A stretch of 64,000 bases of DNA, from the NCBI RefSeq assembly GCF_019392335.1, contig NZ_JAHXRQ010000021.1:18570-82569 (forward strand). The letters are read 5' to 3'. Positions within the stretch are counted from its first letter, which is position 1, and every line of letters starts with the position of its first letter. A program made the position numbers and the translations under genes. The notes under the pieces are model-generated. The model saw nothing but the letters and a program-made list of their open reading frames with translations, was not told the DNA's origin and did no database searches. Of the stretch, positions 9,033-17,074 are shown one piece after another. The stretch comes from Mameliella sp. CS4 (GTDB taxonomy: Bacteria > Pseudomonadota > Alphaproteobacteria > Rhodobacterales > Rhodobacteraceae).

Positions 9033-10249
9033 CCCTTGACGCTCCCGGCCGTCAGGCCCTTGGTCATGAACCGCTCCAGCCCCAGGAACAGCGCCATGAT
9101 CGGCACGGTGGCCACCACCGCGCCCGCCATGAGGTGCTGTCGCGGGATCTCGGACGAGTTGAGCGAGGCGATGCCGCGCGTGAGGGTAAACTTCGACGGA
9201 TCGTCCAGCAGCATGAAGGCCAGCAGAAACTCATTCCAGGCGATCATGAAGACATAGAGCGAGACGCTTGCCAGCGCCGGCAGCGACAGCGGCAGGGTGA
9301 TCTTCCAGATCACCGCCAGCCGCGACAGCCCGTCCATCAGCCCGGCCTCTTCAACCTCGGCCGGAAGGCCACGGAAATAGCCCTGCAACATGTAAAGGGC
9401 GACCGGGATGGTGGTGACGGGATAGATCAGCACGATCCCGAAGATCGTGTTGCGCAGGCCGGTCATCGAAAAGGCGATGTAGATCGGCAAGGCCAGAACG
9501 ATCATCGGGACCATGTAGATCAGCAGGATCGAGCGCGAAAAGGCCGCCCGCCCCCGGAACCGCAGCCGCGCCACCGCGTAGGCGCCGGGGATCGAAAAGG
9601 CCAGCGTTAACAGTACCGTCAGCACTGACACATAGAAGGAGGTCCAGAGGTAGCTGCCGAAGTTGAAGTCGGCGAAAAGCTCGACATAGCTGCGGAACAG
9701 GCCCCAGCCCTGCGACAGGTCGATGGTGAAATCCAGCGGGTTCTGGATCAGCTCCGACTGGTTCTTAAGGCTCGTCATCACCATCACGTAAAACGGGATG
9801 GCGACGATGGCGGTGAAGAAGATATAGCCAAACCCGGTCAGGAAGCGGATCACCGCCTCTTCGAACTCGTGCCGGGTCAGCGCGCCCATGCCGGGCAGAC
9901 GCCCCAGGATCACATGCAGCGACCAGCCCGTCGCCAGCCCCAGCGCCCCGCTGCCGACCAGTTTCCACAGGGTCGAGGCCGACTCTCCCGACGCGACGGG
10001 GCCAATACCGATCACCGCCAGCAGGACAAAGGCCACACCCGCCGCCAGGGAGGCGATCCCCTGTCCCGGGCGCAGCGCAACAAGTCCCAGCCCCAGCGCC
10101 GCCCCCCAGAAAAGGGACCACAGGCCCGCCGGCCTGAACGGATCGCCGGTGGCAAAGGACATCAGCACCGCCAGTGTCGTCGCCAGAACGAACAGCCAGA
10201 GCGCGCCCAGGACCGGGCCAGTGACATAGCCGAAACGCAGCGCACTCAT
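9029..10249 (-). CDS. sugar ABC transporter permease (MalG/AglG type)
   Basis: A 406-residue inner-membrane permease from the ATG at 10249, which overlaps the stop of the partner permease. The N-terminal third has about four extra hydrophobic segments before the canonical MalG-type core. That core has an EAA loop near AEVEEAGLMDGLSRLAVIWK and ends in the usual ERFMTKGLTAGSVKG form. The extended N-terminus and the gene order agree with AglG-type permeases, which are longer than classical MalG. The open frame continues upstream to 10309, but that stretch overlaps the partner gene out of frame. Confidence 0.88.
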   Translation of the reverse strand: MSALRFGYVTGPVLGALWLFVLATTLAVLMSFATGDPFRPAGLWSLFWGAALGLGLVALRPGQGIASLAAGVAFVLLAVIGIGPVASGESASTLWKLVGSGALGLATGWSLHVILGRLPGMGALTRHEFEEAVIRFLTGFGYIFFTAIVAIPFYVMVMTSLKNQSELIQNPLDFTIDLSQGWGLFRSYVELFADFNFGSYLWTSFYVSVLTVLLTLAFSIPGAYAVARLRFRGRAAFSRSILLIYMVPMIVLALPIYIAFSMTGLRNTIFGIVLIYPVTTIPVALYMLQGYFRGLPAEVEEAGLMDGLSRLAVIWKITLPLSLPALASVSLYVFMIAWNEFLLAFMLLDDPSKFTLTRGIASLNSSEIPRQHLMAGAVVATVPIMALFLGLERFMTKGLTAGSVKG

Positions 10250-11493
10250 AGGCCTTCCTCCTGGCTGACATAGCGGAAGAACAGGATCGAAAAGAGCACG
10301 AGACAGCAAAAGACCACCACCGCGACCGCCGCCCCTGCCCCGATGTTCGAGATGGCAAAGGCCTGTTCGTAGACATTGACCGTCAGGGTCCGGGTGCCCG
10401 CGTTGCCCCCGGTCAGCAGGAAGATGTCGTCGAACTTGTTGAAGGTCCAGATGAAGCGCAGAAGGAACAGCACACTGAGAATGCCCAGCAGTTGCGGCAG
10501 CGACAGGTACCAGAACTTCTGGAAGGGCGACGCGCCGTCCATGTCGGCGGCCTCGTACATGTCGGTGTCGATCGACTGCATCCGCGCCAGGATGAACAGG
10601 AAGGACAGCGGGAAATAGCGCCAGATCTCAAAGACCGTGACCATGATCAGCGCCAAGGGCCTGTCGCCAAAGAAATTGATGCTGGAGCTGGTGACTCCCA
10701 TCTGGATCAAAAGCGCGTTGGCCGAGCCGGAAAAGGGATCGAACAGGATGATCCAGGCAAAGGCCACGGCGATCACCGGGGCGACATAGGGAAACAGGTA
10801 GAGCCCACGCAGGATGCCCTGACCGCGAAATTCCTTGTTCAGCAACATGGCCGCGAACAGACCAAAGATCAGCGCCCCCAGCGTGCCGAAGACGGTGTAG
10901 AAGAGCGTCACCCCCAGCACGCCCCAGAACTCGTCCCCGCTAAAGATACGGTCGAAGTTTTCCAGCGTGAAATCGAAGTTCGTCAGGATGTTGGTGCTGC
11001 GCCCGGTCATACGGGGGTCGCTGCCCTCGGCGGCCTCTTCAGCGGTGTCCTCATCCCCTTGCAGCGCCACGAAGATCTCGACCTCGTCGCGTCCGCCGCC
11101 ATCAAGATCGCCAAGATCACAGGTGAAATCGGCCCCGTCGAAGGTACAGCGCGGGTCGGCTGTCACGACGCTCAGGCTGTCGGGCAGACTGTCCGACAGC
11201 GTGACACCGGTGATCGGCTCCGATTGCGAGGAGTTGCGGACACGGTATTGCAGGCGCAGCTCGTCACCAGAGCCGCGCAGGCTCTCGCGGACCACGGGCG
11301 CGGGCGGACGCAGGTCCGCCAGGCCGATGGGTTTGAAGCTGATCCAGAAGATCGCCAGCAGTGGCAGGACAACCACCGCCGAGACGATGGCCAGCGTCGG
11401 CAACAAAAGCCCCCAGGCCAGCCGCGCCTCGCGTTTCAGGAGGGGGCCAGTGCCCCTTGGCGGCCCCGAGGCCGGTCCGGTGCTGTCGCTCAT
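10246..11493 (-). CDS. sugar ABC transporter permease (MalF/AglF type) with periplasmic DUF11-like insert
   Basis: A 415-residue permease. Membrane segment 1 is at about residues 25-50. A large periplasmic region (about 51-185) then precedes the typical five-segment core with its EAA loop (MYEAADMDGASPFQKFWYLS). Residues 73-145 look like a DUF11/conserved-repeat beta-sandwich: ITGVTLSDSLPDSLSVV, then two cysteines in a CTFDGADFTCDLGDL pattern that could form a disulfide. E. coli MalF also has a large P2 loop here that touches the binding protein, but with a different fold. The insert may thus dock the binding protein. The call as permease is firm; the role of the insert is inference. Confidence 0.88.
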   Translation of the reverse strand: MSDSTGPASGPPRGTGPLLKREARLAWGLLLPTLAIVSAVVVLPLLAIFWISFKPIGLADLRPPAPVVRESLRGSGDELRLQYRVRNSSQSEPITGVTLSDSLPDSLSVVTADPRCTFDGADFTCDLGDLDGGGRDEVEIFVALQGDEDTAEEAAEGSDPRMTGRSTNILTNFDFTLENFDRIFSGDEFWGVLGVTLFYTVFGTLGALIFGLFAAMLLNKEFRGQGILRGLYLFPYVAPVIAVAFAWIILFDPFSGSANALLIQMGVTSSSINFFGDRPLALIMVTVFEIWRYFPLSFLFILARMQSIDTDMYEAADMDGASPFQKFWYLSLPQLLGILSVLFLLRFIWTFNKFDDIFLLTGGNAGTRTLTVNVYEQAFAISNIGAGAAVAVVVFCCLVLFSILFFRYVSQEEGL

Positions 11494-11520
11494 GTCGCAG
11501 TCCCCCCTATCGGACGCTGG

Positions 11521-11567
11521 CCTGGGGCCAGGTCCGCGCGGGCGGCGGACCCAAGGCCCGCCGCCCG
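11521..11567 (-). terminator. tandem intercistronic hairpins after sugar-binding-protein gene
   Basis: Between the binding-protein gene and the first permease gene there are two inverted repeats. One is 11521-11532 (CCTGG, spacer GG, CCAGG). The stronger one is a perfect 10-bp stem at 11539-11548 with 11558-11567 (CGGGCGGCGG and its complement, loop of 9). No U-tract follows. This matches the intercistronic hairpins in the other two binding-protein operons of this window. Confidence 0.6.
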
Positions 11568-11578
11568 AAGGTCCGGCA

Positions 11579-12937
11579 TCACTCGATGTCGGCCAATTCC
11601 TCGTTCATCTTCTTGACCGCGTCGGGACCAGAGATGTTGCCGTCGATGTATTCGCGGACGACACGGTTGACCGTCTGGCTGTTGATGATCTTGGAGGCCA
11701 GCGCCAGCTGACCGTCCTTGACGCCCCAGCGCTGCGCCACGTCCAGCCCGCCGACGATCTCGTCGATCATCGCGTCGGCGTAAAGCTCGCTCAGCGGCGC
11801 CTTGCGGTCCACGCCCACGTCCAGCTTGGACCAGGCATCGACAAAGGCGGTCGGGTCGTCCTGGGTGCCGCGCCGGACCGGGAACTTGCCCTCGGGCGCG
11901 ATGGACAGCGTCTGGGTATAGCCGGTGTCCATCGAATACTTGATAAATTCCTGGGCGTCGTCGAAATCCGCGTCGGCGGTGATGCCGAAATAGCGGATGT
12001 CGCCCCAGGCCGCGCCATCGGGGTTGGACGGACCGGCAAAGTTGGTCACGATCCCGGTCATCGAGGCCAGCGCCGAAGAGGTCGGGTCCTCGTTGATCGT
12101 CGGCGGCGCGCTGTCGCGCAGGCCGGCCAGTTCGTCCAGGATAAAGGGCGACCAGATGATCATCGCCGCGTCGCCTGCGAAATACAGGCTGCGCGACTGA
12201 TCCCAGTACAGCTCACCGTCGGGCGAGGCATCGGCCAGCACCTTGTAGAACTCCAGCACCTCGATGGTCTTCTTCTCGTCGAAGCCGGTGAACCCCTCGG
12301 GACCCACGGGCGTCGCACCATTGGCGAGGAAGACATGCTCCAGCACCTGGCTCATGAAGTTTTCATCCACCTTGGTGGCGGCGACAAAGCCGAACATCTC
12401 GGGCGGGTTGTGCAGCGCCTCGATGGCGGCGGTCACGGCGGCATAGGTGGTGGGCGGCGCCAATCCCGCCTCGTCGAACAGGTCCTTGCGGTAGACGATC
12501 ATCTGCGTCCAGCCATCCACCGGAACACTGGCCCATCCGTCATCAGTCTTGGCCATGTCCAGCGCGCCGGGGGCAAAAGTGCTGGTGCCCAGCGCGTCGA
12601 TCACCTCGGTCGCGGCCTCGGCATCCAGAATACCCGCCTCGACCCAGGGCAGTGCGTATTGCAACGTATGATAGATCACGTCCGGCAGATCGCCGGCGGC
12701 AAAGGCCGCGGTGGCGCGCGTGCCCAGATCGGATTCGGACACAGGGATCACCTCGACCCCGATCCCGGTTTCCGCCTCGAAGGCCTCGGCCATCTCCTTC
12801 TGCTTGGCCAGCCGCTCGGGCTGTTCCTCGGTTGTCCAGAACCGGATATCCGCCGCAGCAGAGCCCGCGCCCAGCGCAAGGCCAAGCGCCGCAGTCGTCA
12901 GAAGACGGGATAAAGTGTTTGGTGATTTGATGGGCAT
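11579..12937 (-). CDS. sugar ABC transporter periplasmic binding protein (SBP family 1, AglE type)
   Basis: A 452-residue secreted binding protein. The signal peptide covers about residues 1-29 (hydrophobic stretch RLLTTAALGLALGAGSAAA), and the mature protein begins DIRFWTTEEQPERLAKQKEM, a form typical of AglE-like family 1 proteins. GGGAGG sits about 6 bases before the ATG at 12937. It is the first gene of the operon and is followed by a hairpin pair and the two permeases. Its ligand is probably an oligosaccharide or a glycosylated osmolyte, judging by the co-encoded MGH1-like hydrolase. Confidence 0.9.
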   Translation of the reverse strand: MPIKSPNTLSRLLTTAALGLALGAGSAAADIRFWTTEEQPERLAKQKEMAEAFEAETGIGVEVIPVSESDLGTRATAAFAAGDLPDVIYHTLQYALPWVEAGILDAEAATEVIDALGTSTFAPGALDMAKTDDGWASVPVDGWTQMIVYRKDLFDEAGLAPPTTYAAVTAAIEALHNPPEMFGFVAATKVDENFMSQVLEHVFLANGATPVGPEGFTGFDEKKTIEVLEFYKVLADASPDGELYWDQSRSLYFAGDAAMIIWSPFILDELAGLRDSAPPTINEDPTSSALASMTGIVTNFAGPSNPDGAAWGDIRYFGITADADFDDAQEFIKYSMDTGYTQTLSIAPEGKFPVRRGTQDDPTAFVDAWSKLDVGVDRKAPLSELYADAMIDEIVGGLDVAQRWGVKDGQLALASKIINSQTVNRVVREYIDGNISGPDAVKKMNEELADIE

Positions 12938-13075
12938 TTCGCACCTCCCAATGCGCTTTGATTCTTATCGGTCGTTTTCCATGACCTACTCCAGTTGTAG
13001 CGATTTTTCTAGCGTGGCGTCGATTACTCGGGCAGCACATCAACCAGCAGCCCCTTAATATTGCTCGAAAATTAG

Positions 13076-13087
13076 GCAAACGCTTGC
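13076..13087. promoter_or_regulatory. LacI-family operator candidate 1
   Basis: GCAAACGCTTGC has matching half-sites GCAA and TTGC around a central CG, the standard architecture of LacI/GalR operators. It lies about 140 bases upstream of the sugar-binding-protein start. No LacI-family gene is in this window, so the repressor would be encoded elsewhere. Confidence 0.5.
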
Positions 13088-13207
13088 GGCGGGCAATGTC
13101 AGGCCCGCAAGGCTGCCGCGCTCTGCGGCGCAGCATTTCGTGCCGGAAAATGTCAGGTTTTCAGCCCCAATCGCCTCTCCGTTCGCGCAGGTTTTTTGCA
13201 GGGTTCC

Positions 13208-13220
13208 CAAAGCGCTTGCA
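13208..13220. promoter_or_regulatory. LacI-family operator candidate 2
   Basis: CAAAGCGCTTGCA reads TGCAAGCGCTTTG on the other strand. That is again GCAA-x-CG-x-TT around a central CG, with one imperfect flank. It is 132 bases from the first candidate, a spacing that could allow looping. It also lies 116 bases before hupT, so an effect on that gene cannot be excluded. Confidence 0.4.
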
Positions 13221-13335
13221 GCCCCCACTCGGCGCGCCTCGCCCCATGACCGGCTTCATCCTGCAACCGCCCGGTGGGCCGCCTCTCCTTGCGTATTCCG
13301 GCCTGCGTATTACTCTGCCCGTCAAGGAGGCCAGA

Positions 13336-14655
13336 ATGACACCCTCGCCCGCAGATGATCCGATGCATCCCGTCAGCGAAGACACCTGGCGGGACGTCAT
13401 CGCCGCGATGGACCGCACCTATTCAGAGCTGGTCGACTACCAGGAGTTGCTGGAAAAGCAGAACCGCGAGCTGGACGAGATGCGCCAGTTCATGGCCTCG
13501 GTCCTGTCATCCATGTCCGACCTGCTGATCGTCGTGGACAAGAACCGCACCATCGAACGCACAGGCGGCGCCATCGAAAAGATCTTGGGCGCGACAGCTG
13601 CAAGCAGCGGGACCTCCCTTGGCGATCTGCTGGAGGATGGTGACAAGGACGGCCTGCTGGCCGCGGTCGACAAGGTGATGCTGAGCCGCGAACCCACGAC
13701 GGTCGAGGCCCGCTTCCTGACCGGCGACGGCGCCACGCCGCTGGAAATCAGCGTCAGTCCCCGGCTCGACCAGCGCGGACGCAGCCGGGGCGTTGTCCTG
13801 GTCGGGCGCCCGCTGGGCGAATTGCGCAATGCCTACATGGAGCTGGAGGCCAGCCACGAGGCGCTGCAACAAGCGCAGACACAGCTTGTCCGCAACGAAA
13901 AGCTGGCATCGCTGGGCCGCCTTGTCGCCGGGGTGGCACATGAGCTGAACAACCCGATCAGCTTTGTCTATGCCAACACCCACGGTTTGGAAAAATACAC
14001 CAAGCGGTTCGAAACCTATTTCGAGGCCGTCCAGGCCGGCAAGAGCCGCCCGGAGCTGGTCGCGCTGCGGGACGAACTCAAGCTGGAAAAGACCGTGCGT
14101 AACCTGCGCACCGCGATCGACGGCGCCAAGGACGGCGCCGAACGGGTCCGCGACATCGTCGACGACCTGCGTCGCCTCAGCGCGGACGGCACCGGCGAAC
14201 GGTCGGCCTTCGACATGATGGCCACCACGCGGATTGCCGCGGATTGGGTGGTGCGCACCTCGCGGACCGCCGTCCAGATCACCTTTGACGACGATGCCCG
14301 GCGGCTGGCCTGGGGCAATCCCGGCCATGTCCAGCAAATCGTCATGAACCTGGTGCAGAACGCCATCGACGCCCTGTCCGACACCGGCACACCCACCCTG
14401 CGCCTGCACGTCCTGGAGCGAGACGATCAGGTGCTGTTGCGGGTGATCGACAATGGCCCGGGCATCCCCGAGGCGATCGCCGGGTCGATCTTCGACCCGT
14501 TCTTCACCACCAAACAGGTCGGCAAGGGCACCGGGCTAGGCCTGTCCATTTCGCACAAGATCGCCGAAGAACATGGCGGGGCGCTGACGCTGGCCTATAC
14601 CGGCCCCGAGGGCAGCTGCTTTGAACTGGCCCTGCCGACAGAGGGACACGCATGA
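13336..14655 (+). CDS. hupT: hydrogenase sensor histidine kinase HupT
   Basis: A 439-residue soluble histidine kinase with no membrane segment. A PAS-like region spans about residues 52-160, a coiled linker follows, then the H-box LVAGVAHELNNPISF with His202. The ATPase domain has the N-box (VMNLVQNAID), G1 (DNGPGIP) and G2 (GKGTGLGLSI). AAGGAGG lies five bases before the ATG at 13336, which is why longer upstream frames were rejected. It is translationally coupled to hupU (ATGA). In R. capsulatus HupT interacts with the H2 sensor HupUV and controls HupR, so this is the output kinase for H2 sensing. Confidence 0.93.
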   Translation: MTPSPADDPMHPVSEDTWRDVIAAMDRTYSELVDYQELLEKQNRELDEMRQFMASVLSSMSDLLIVVDKNRTIERTGGAIEKILGATAASSGTSLGDLLEDGDKDGLLAAVDKVMLSREPTTVEARFLTGDGATPLEISVSPRLDQRGRSRGVVLVGRPLGELRNAYMELEASHEALQQAQTQLVRNEKLASLGRLVAGVAHELNNPISFVYANTHGLEKYTKRFETYFEAVQAGKSRPELVALRDELKLEKTVRNLRTAIDGAKDGAERVRDIVDDLRRLSADGTGERSAFDMMATTRIAADWVVRTSRTAVQITFDDDARRLAWGNPGHVQQIVMNLVQNAIDALSDTGTPTLRLHVLERDDQVLLRVIDNGPGIPEAIAGSIFDPFFTTKQVGKGTGLGLSISHKIAEEHGGALTLAYTGPEGSCFELALPTEGHA

Positions 14656-15644
14656 ACATTTTGTGGCTGCAATCCGCGGGCTGTGGCGGCTGTACCATGT
14701 CGCTGCTTTGCGCGGAATCCCCCGGCGTGCTGGACCTTCTGCGCGACGCCGGTCTGTCGTTCCTCTGGCATCCTGCGCTGTCCGAACAGACCGGCGCCGA
14801 GGTGCGCGCCCTGCTGGCCGGGATCGAGGACGGCAGCCAGACGCTTGACATCCTCTGTGTCGAAGGGTCGATCCTGACCGGCCCCAAGGGTACGGGCCGG
14901 TTCCAGATGCTGTCGGGCACCGGGCGATCCATGCTGGACTGGGTCAGGTCATTGGCGCCCCTCGCCGAACAGGTGGTCGCCGTGGGAACCTGCGCGACCT
15001 ACGGCGGCATGACCTCGGCAGGCGGCAATCCCGCCGGGGCCGTCGGCCTGCAATACGACGGCAGCTATCCCGGCGGCGCTCTGCCCGCCGACTTTCGCGC
15101 CCGTTCGGGCATGCCGGTCATCAACGTCGCGGGCTGCCCGACGCATCCCGACTGGGTGACGGAAACCCTGCTGCTGATCGCGGGCGGCGAAATGAGCCAT
15201 GACGCGCTGGACGCGCTGGGGCGGCCGCTGTTTTATGCCGAACACCTTGTCCACCACGCCTGCCCGAAAAACGAGTTCTACGAATACAAGGCCAGCGCCG
15301 AGAAACCCGGTCAGCTGGGCTGCATGATGGAACACATGGGCTGTGTCGGCACGCAGGCGGTGGGCGATTGCAATATTCGCGGCTGGAACGGCGGCAGCTG
15401 CTGCACCCGGGCGGGCTATGCCTGTATCAACTGCACTGCGCCGGAATTCGAGGAACCGCACCACCCCTTCACCGAGACGCCCAAATTCGCGGGCATCCCC
15501 GTCGGCCTGCCCTCTGACATGCCCAAGGCCTGGTTCATGGCGCTCGCCTCACTGTCCAAGGCGGCCACGCCCAAGCGACTGGCCGAGAACGCTGTGGCCG
15601 ACCGGATCGAAGTGCCACCCACTCTGCGGACGGGGCGCAAATGA
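14652..15644 (+). CDS. hupU: regulatory (H2-sensing) hydrogenase small subunit HupU
   Basis: A 330-residue [NiFe]-hydrogenase small subunit that carries the Fe-S clusters. It starts MNILWLQSAGCGGCTMSLLC, with the CGGC proximal-cluster motif right at the N-terminus and no Tat signal peptide. That absence separates regulatory hydrogenases, which stay in the cytoplasm, from the periplasmic HupS. Further cluster ligands are visible in NVAGCPTHPDW, HHACPKNEFYEY, and the C-rich block around residues 238-262. It overlaps hupT and hupV by four bases each, so kinase and sensor are made together. Confidence 0.94.
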   Translation: MNILWLQSAGCGGCTMSLLCAESPGVLDLLRDAGLSFLWHPALSEQTGAEVRALLAGIEDGSQTLDILCVEGSILTGPKGTGRFQMLSGTGRSMLDWVRSLAPLAEQVVAVGTCATYGGMTSAGGNPAGAVGLQYDGSYPGGALPADFRARSGMPVINVAGCPTHPDWVTETLLLIAGGEMSHDALDALGRPLFYAEHLVHHACPKNEFYEYKASAEKPGQLGCMMEHMGCVGTQAVGDCNIRGWNGGSCCTRAGYACINCTAPEFEEPHHPFTETPKFAGIPVGLPSDMPKAWFMALASLSKAATPKRLAENAVADRIEVPPTLRTGRK

Positions 15645-17074
15645 CAGAGCGTTCACTGCTGGTCGGGCCGTTCAACCGTGTCGAGGGCGATCTGGAAATC
15701 CGGCTGGAAATCAAGGACGGGCGCGTGGCGCAGGCCTATGCCAATTCGCCCATGTTCCGCGGGTTCGAGATCATGATGCTGGGCAAATCGCCGATGGACG
15801 CGCTGACGATCACGCCGCGCATCTGCGGGATCTGTTCGATCAGCCAGTCCTCTGCCGCCTCGGCGGCGCTTGGGTCGATGGCCGGCCTGCCGCCCGCGCC
15901 GCAGGGGGCGCTGGCCGCCGCGATCATGCACGGGGTCGAAAACCTCTGCGATCACCTGACCCATTTCAACCTGTTCTTCTGCGCCGACTTCGCCCGCGCC
16001 GCCTATGCCGGGAGGCCCTGGCATGACCGGGCCGTGACGCGCTTTACCGCGATGGAAGGCTCCGCCGTGCGCGCCTGCGTCGAGGCCCGCGCCCAGATCC
16101 TGCACATTGTCGGTCTGCTTGGGGGCAAGTGGCCGCATACGCTGGCGATCCAGCCCGGCGGCGTGACACGCGCGCCCACGCCCCGGGACCGCATCCGCAT
16201 GACCAGCACCCTGGCCGCCTTTCGCCGCTACCTTGAGGGCACGCTGTTCGGCGCCCCGATCGAGGATTTCGCCGGGCTGACACGTGCCGCCGACCTGACC
16301 GGATGGACGCTGGGCGATGCGGGCCTGTTCATGGAAATCGCCGAGGATCTGGGCCTGGCCGACATGGGGCACGGGTCGGGGCGGTTCCTGTCCTTCGGCG
16401 CCTACCCGCAGCCAGAAGGCCGCGCCTTTGCTGCCGGGACCTGGGACAATGGCACGCTTGGCACTGTCGATACGGCCGAGATCCGCGAGGATCTCAGTCA
16501 CGCCTGGATGCTGGGCGAGGCGCGCCACCCGACCGAGGGCCGGACCGACCCCGACGAAGACATGCAGGCCCCCGCCTACAGCTGGTGCAAGGCGCCGCGC
16601 CTTGCGGGCCGCACCGTCGAAACCGGCGCCCTGGCCCGGCAGGTGATCGACGGCCACCCCGCCGCGCGCGATCTTGCCGCCGGTGGTGCCAACGTCCGGG
16701 CTCGGGTCGCCGGGCGCCTTCTGGAAATCGCGCGCACGCAGATCCTGCTGGAAGGCTGGGTCTCGGCGCTGCAGACAGACGCTCCTTTCATCACCGATGT
16801 CGCCCTGCCGGACGCGGGCAGCGGCGAAGGCCTGGTCGAAGCGGCGCGCGGCGCGCTGGGTCACTGGATCAAGGTCGAGAAGGGACGGATTGCCGGTTAC
16901 CAGATCGTCGCGCCGACAACCTGGAATTTCAGCCCTCGCGACGCCGCTGGCACTCCCGGCCCCGTCGAGGCCGCGCTGGAGGGCGCGCCGGTCGGACCGG
17001 GCGAGGAAACCCCATTGTCGGTGCAGCACATCGTGCGCAGTTTCGACCCCTGCATGGTCTGCACGGTCCATTGA
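15641..17074 (+). CDS. hupV: regulatory (H2-sensing) hydrogenase large subunit HupV
   Basis: A 477-residue Ni-Fe-site subunit. The N-terminal L1 motif reads RICGICSISQS, the form found in sensor hydrogenases, and the C-terminal motif is DPCMVCTVH. The chain ends exactly at this His, so there is no C-terminal tail for an endopeptidase to remove, a known property of HupV/HoxC. With HupU it forms the cytoplasmic H2 sensor that signals to HupT. Its stop codon overlaps the TTG start of hypF. Confidence 0.94.
   Translation: MTERSLLVGPFNRVEGDLEIRLEIKDGRVAQAYANSPMFRGFEIMMLGKSPMDALTITPRICGICSISQSSAASAALGSMAGLPPAPQGALAAAIMHGVENLCDHLTHFNLFFCADFARAAYAGRPWHDRAVTRFTAMEGSAVRACVEARAQILHIVGLLGGKWPHTLAIQPGGVTRAPTPRDRIRMTSTLAAFRRYLEGTLFGAPIEDFAGLTRAADLTGWTLGDAGLFMEIAEDLGLADMGHGSGRFLSFGAYPQPEGRAFAAGTWDNGTLGTVDTAEIREDLSHAWMLGEARHPTEGRTDPDEDMQAPAYSWCKAPRLAGRTVETGALARQVIDGHPAARDLAAGGANVRARVAGRLLEIARTQILLEGWVSALQTDAPFITDVALPDAGSGEGLVEAARGALGHWIKVEKGRIAGYQIVAPTTWNFSPRDAAGTPGPVEAALEGAPVGPGEETPLSVQHIVRSFDPCMVCTVH

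Larger units (their letters stand above)
12938..13335. other. intergenic region between divergent sugar-uptake and hup operons
   Basis: This 398-base gap separates the minus-strand sugar importer from plus-strand hupT. It contains two LacI-type operator candidates (listed separately) and the AAGGAGG ribosome site of hupT at 13324-13330. I saw no convincing ORF. Open frames here read as low-complexity Arg/Pro/Ala sequence and have no family signature. Confidence 0.6.
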
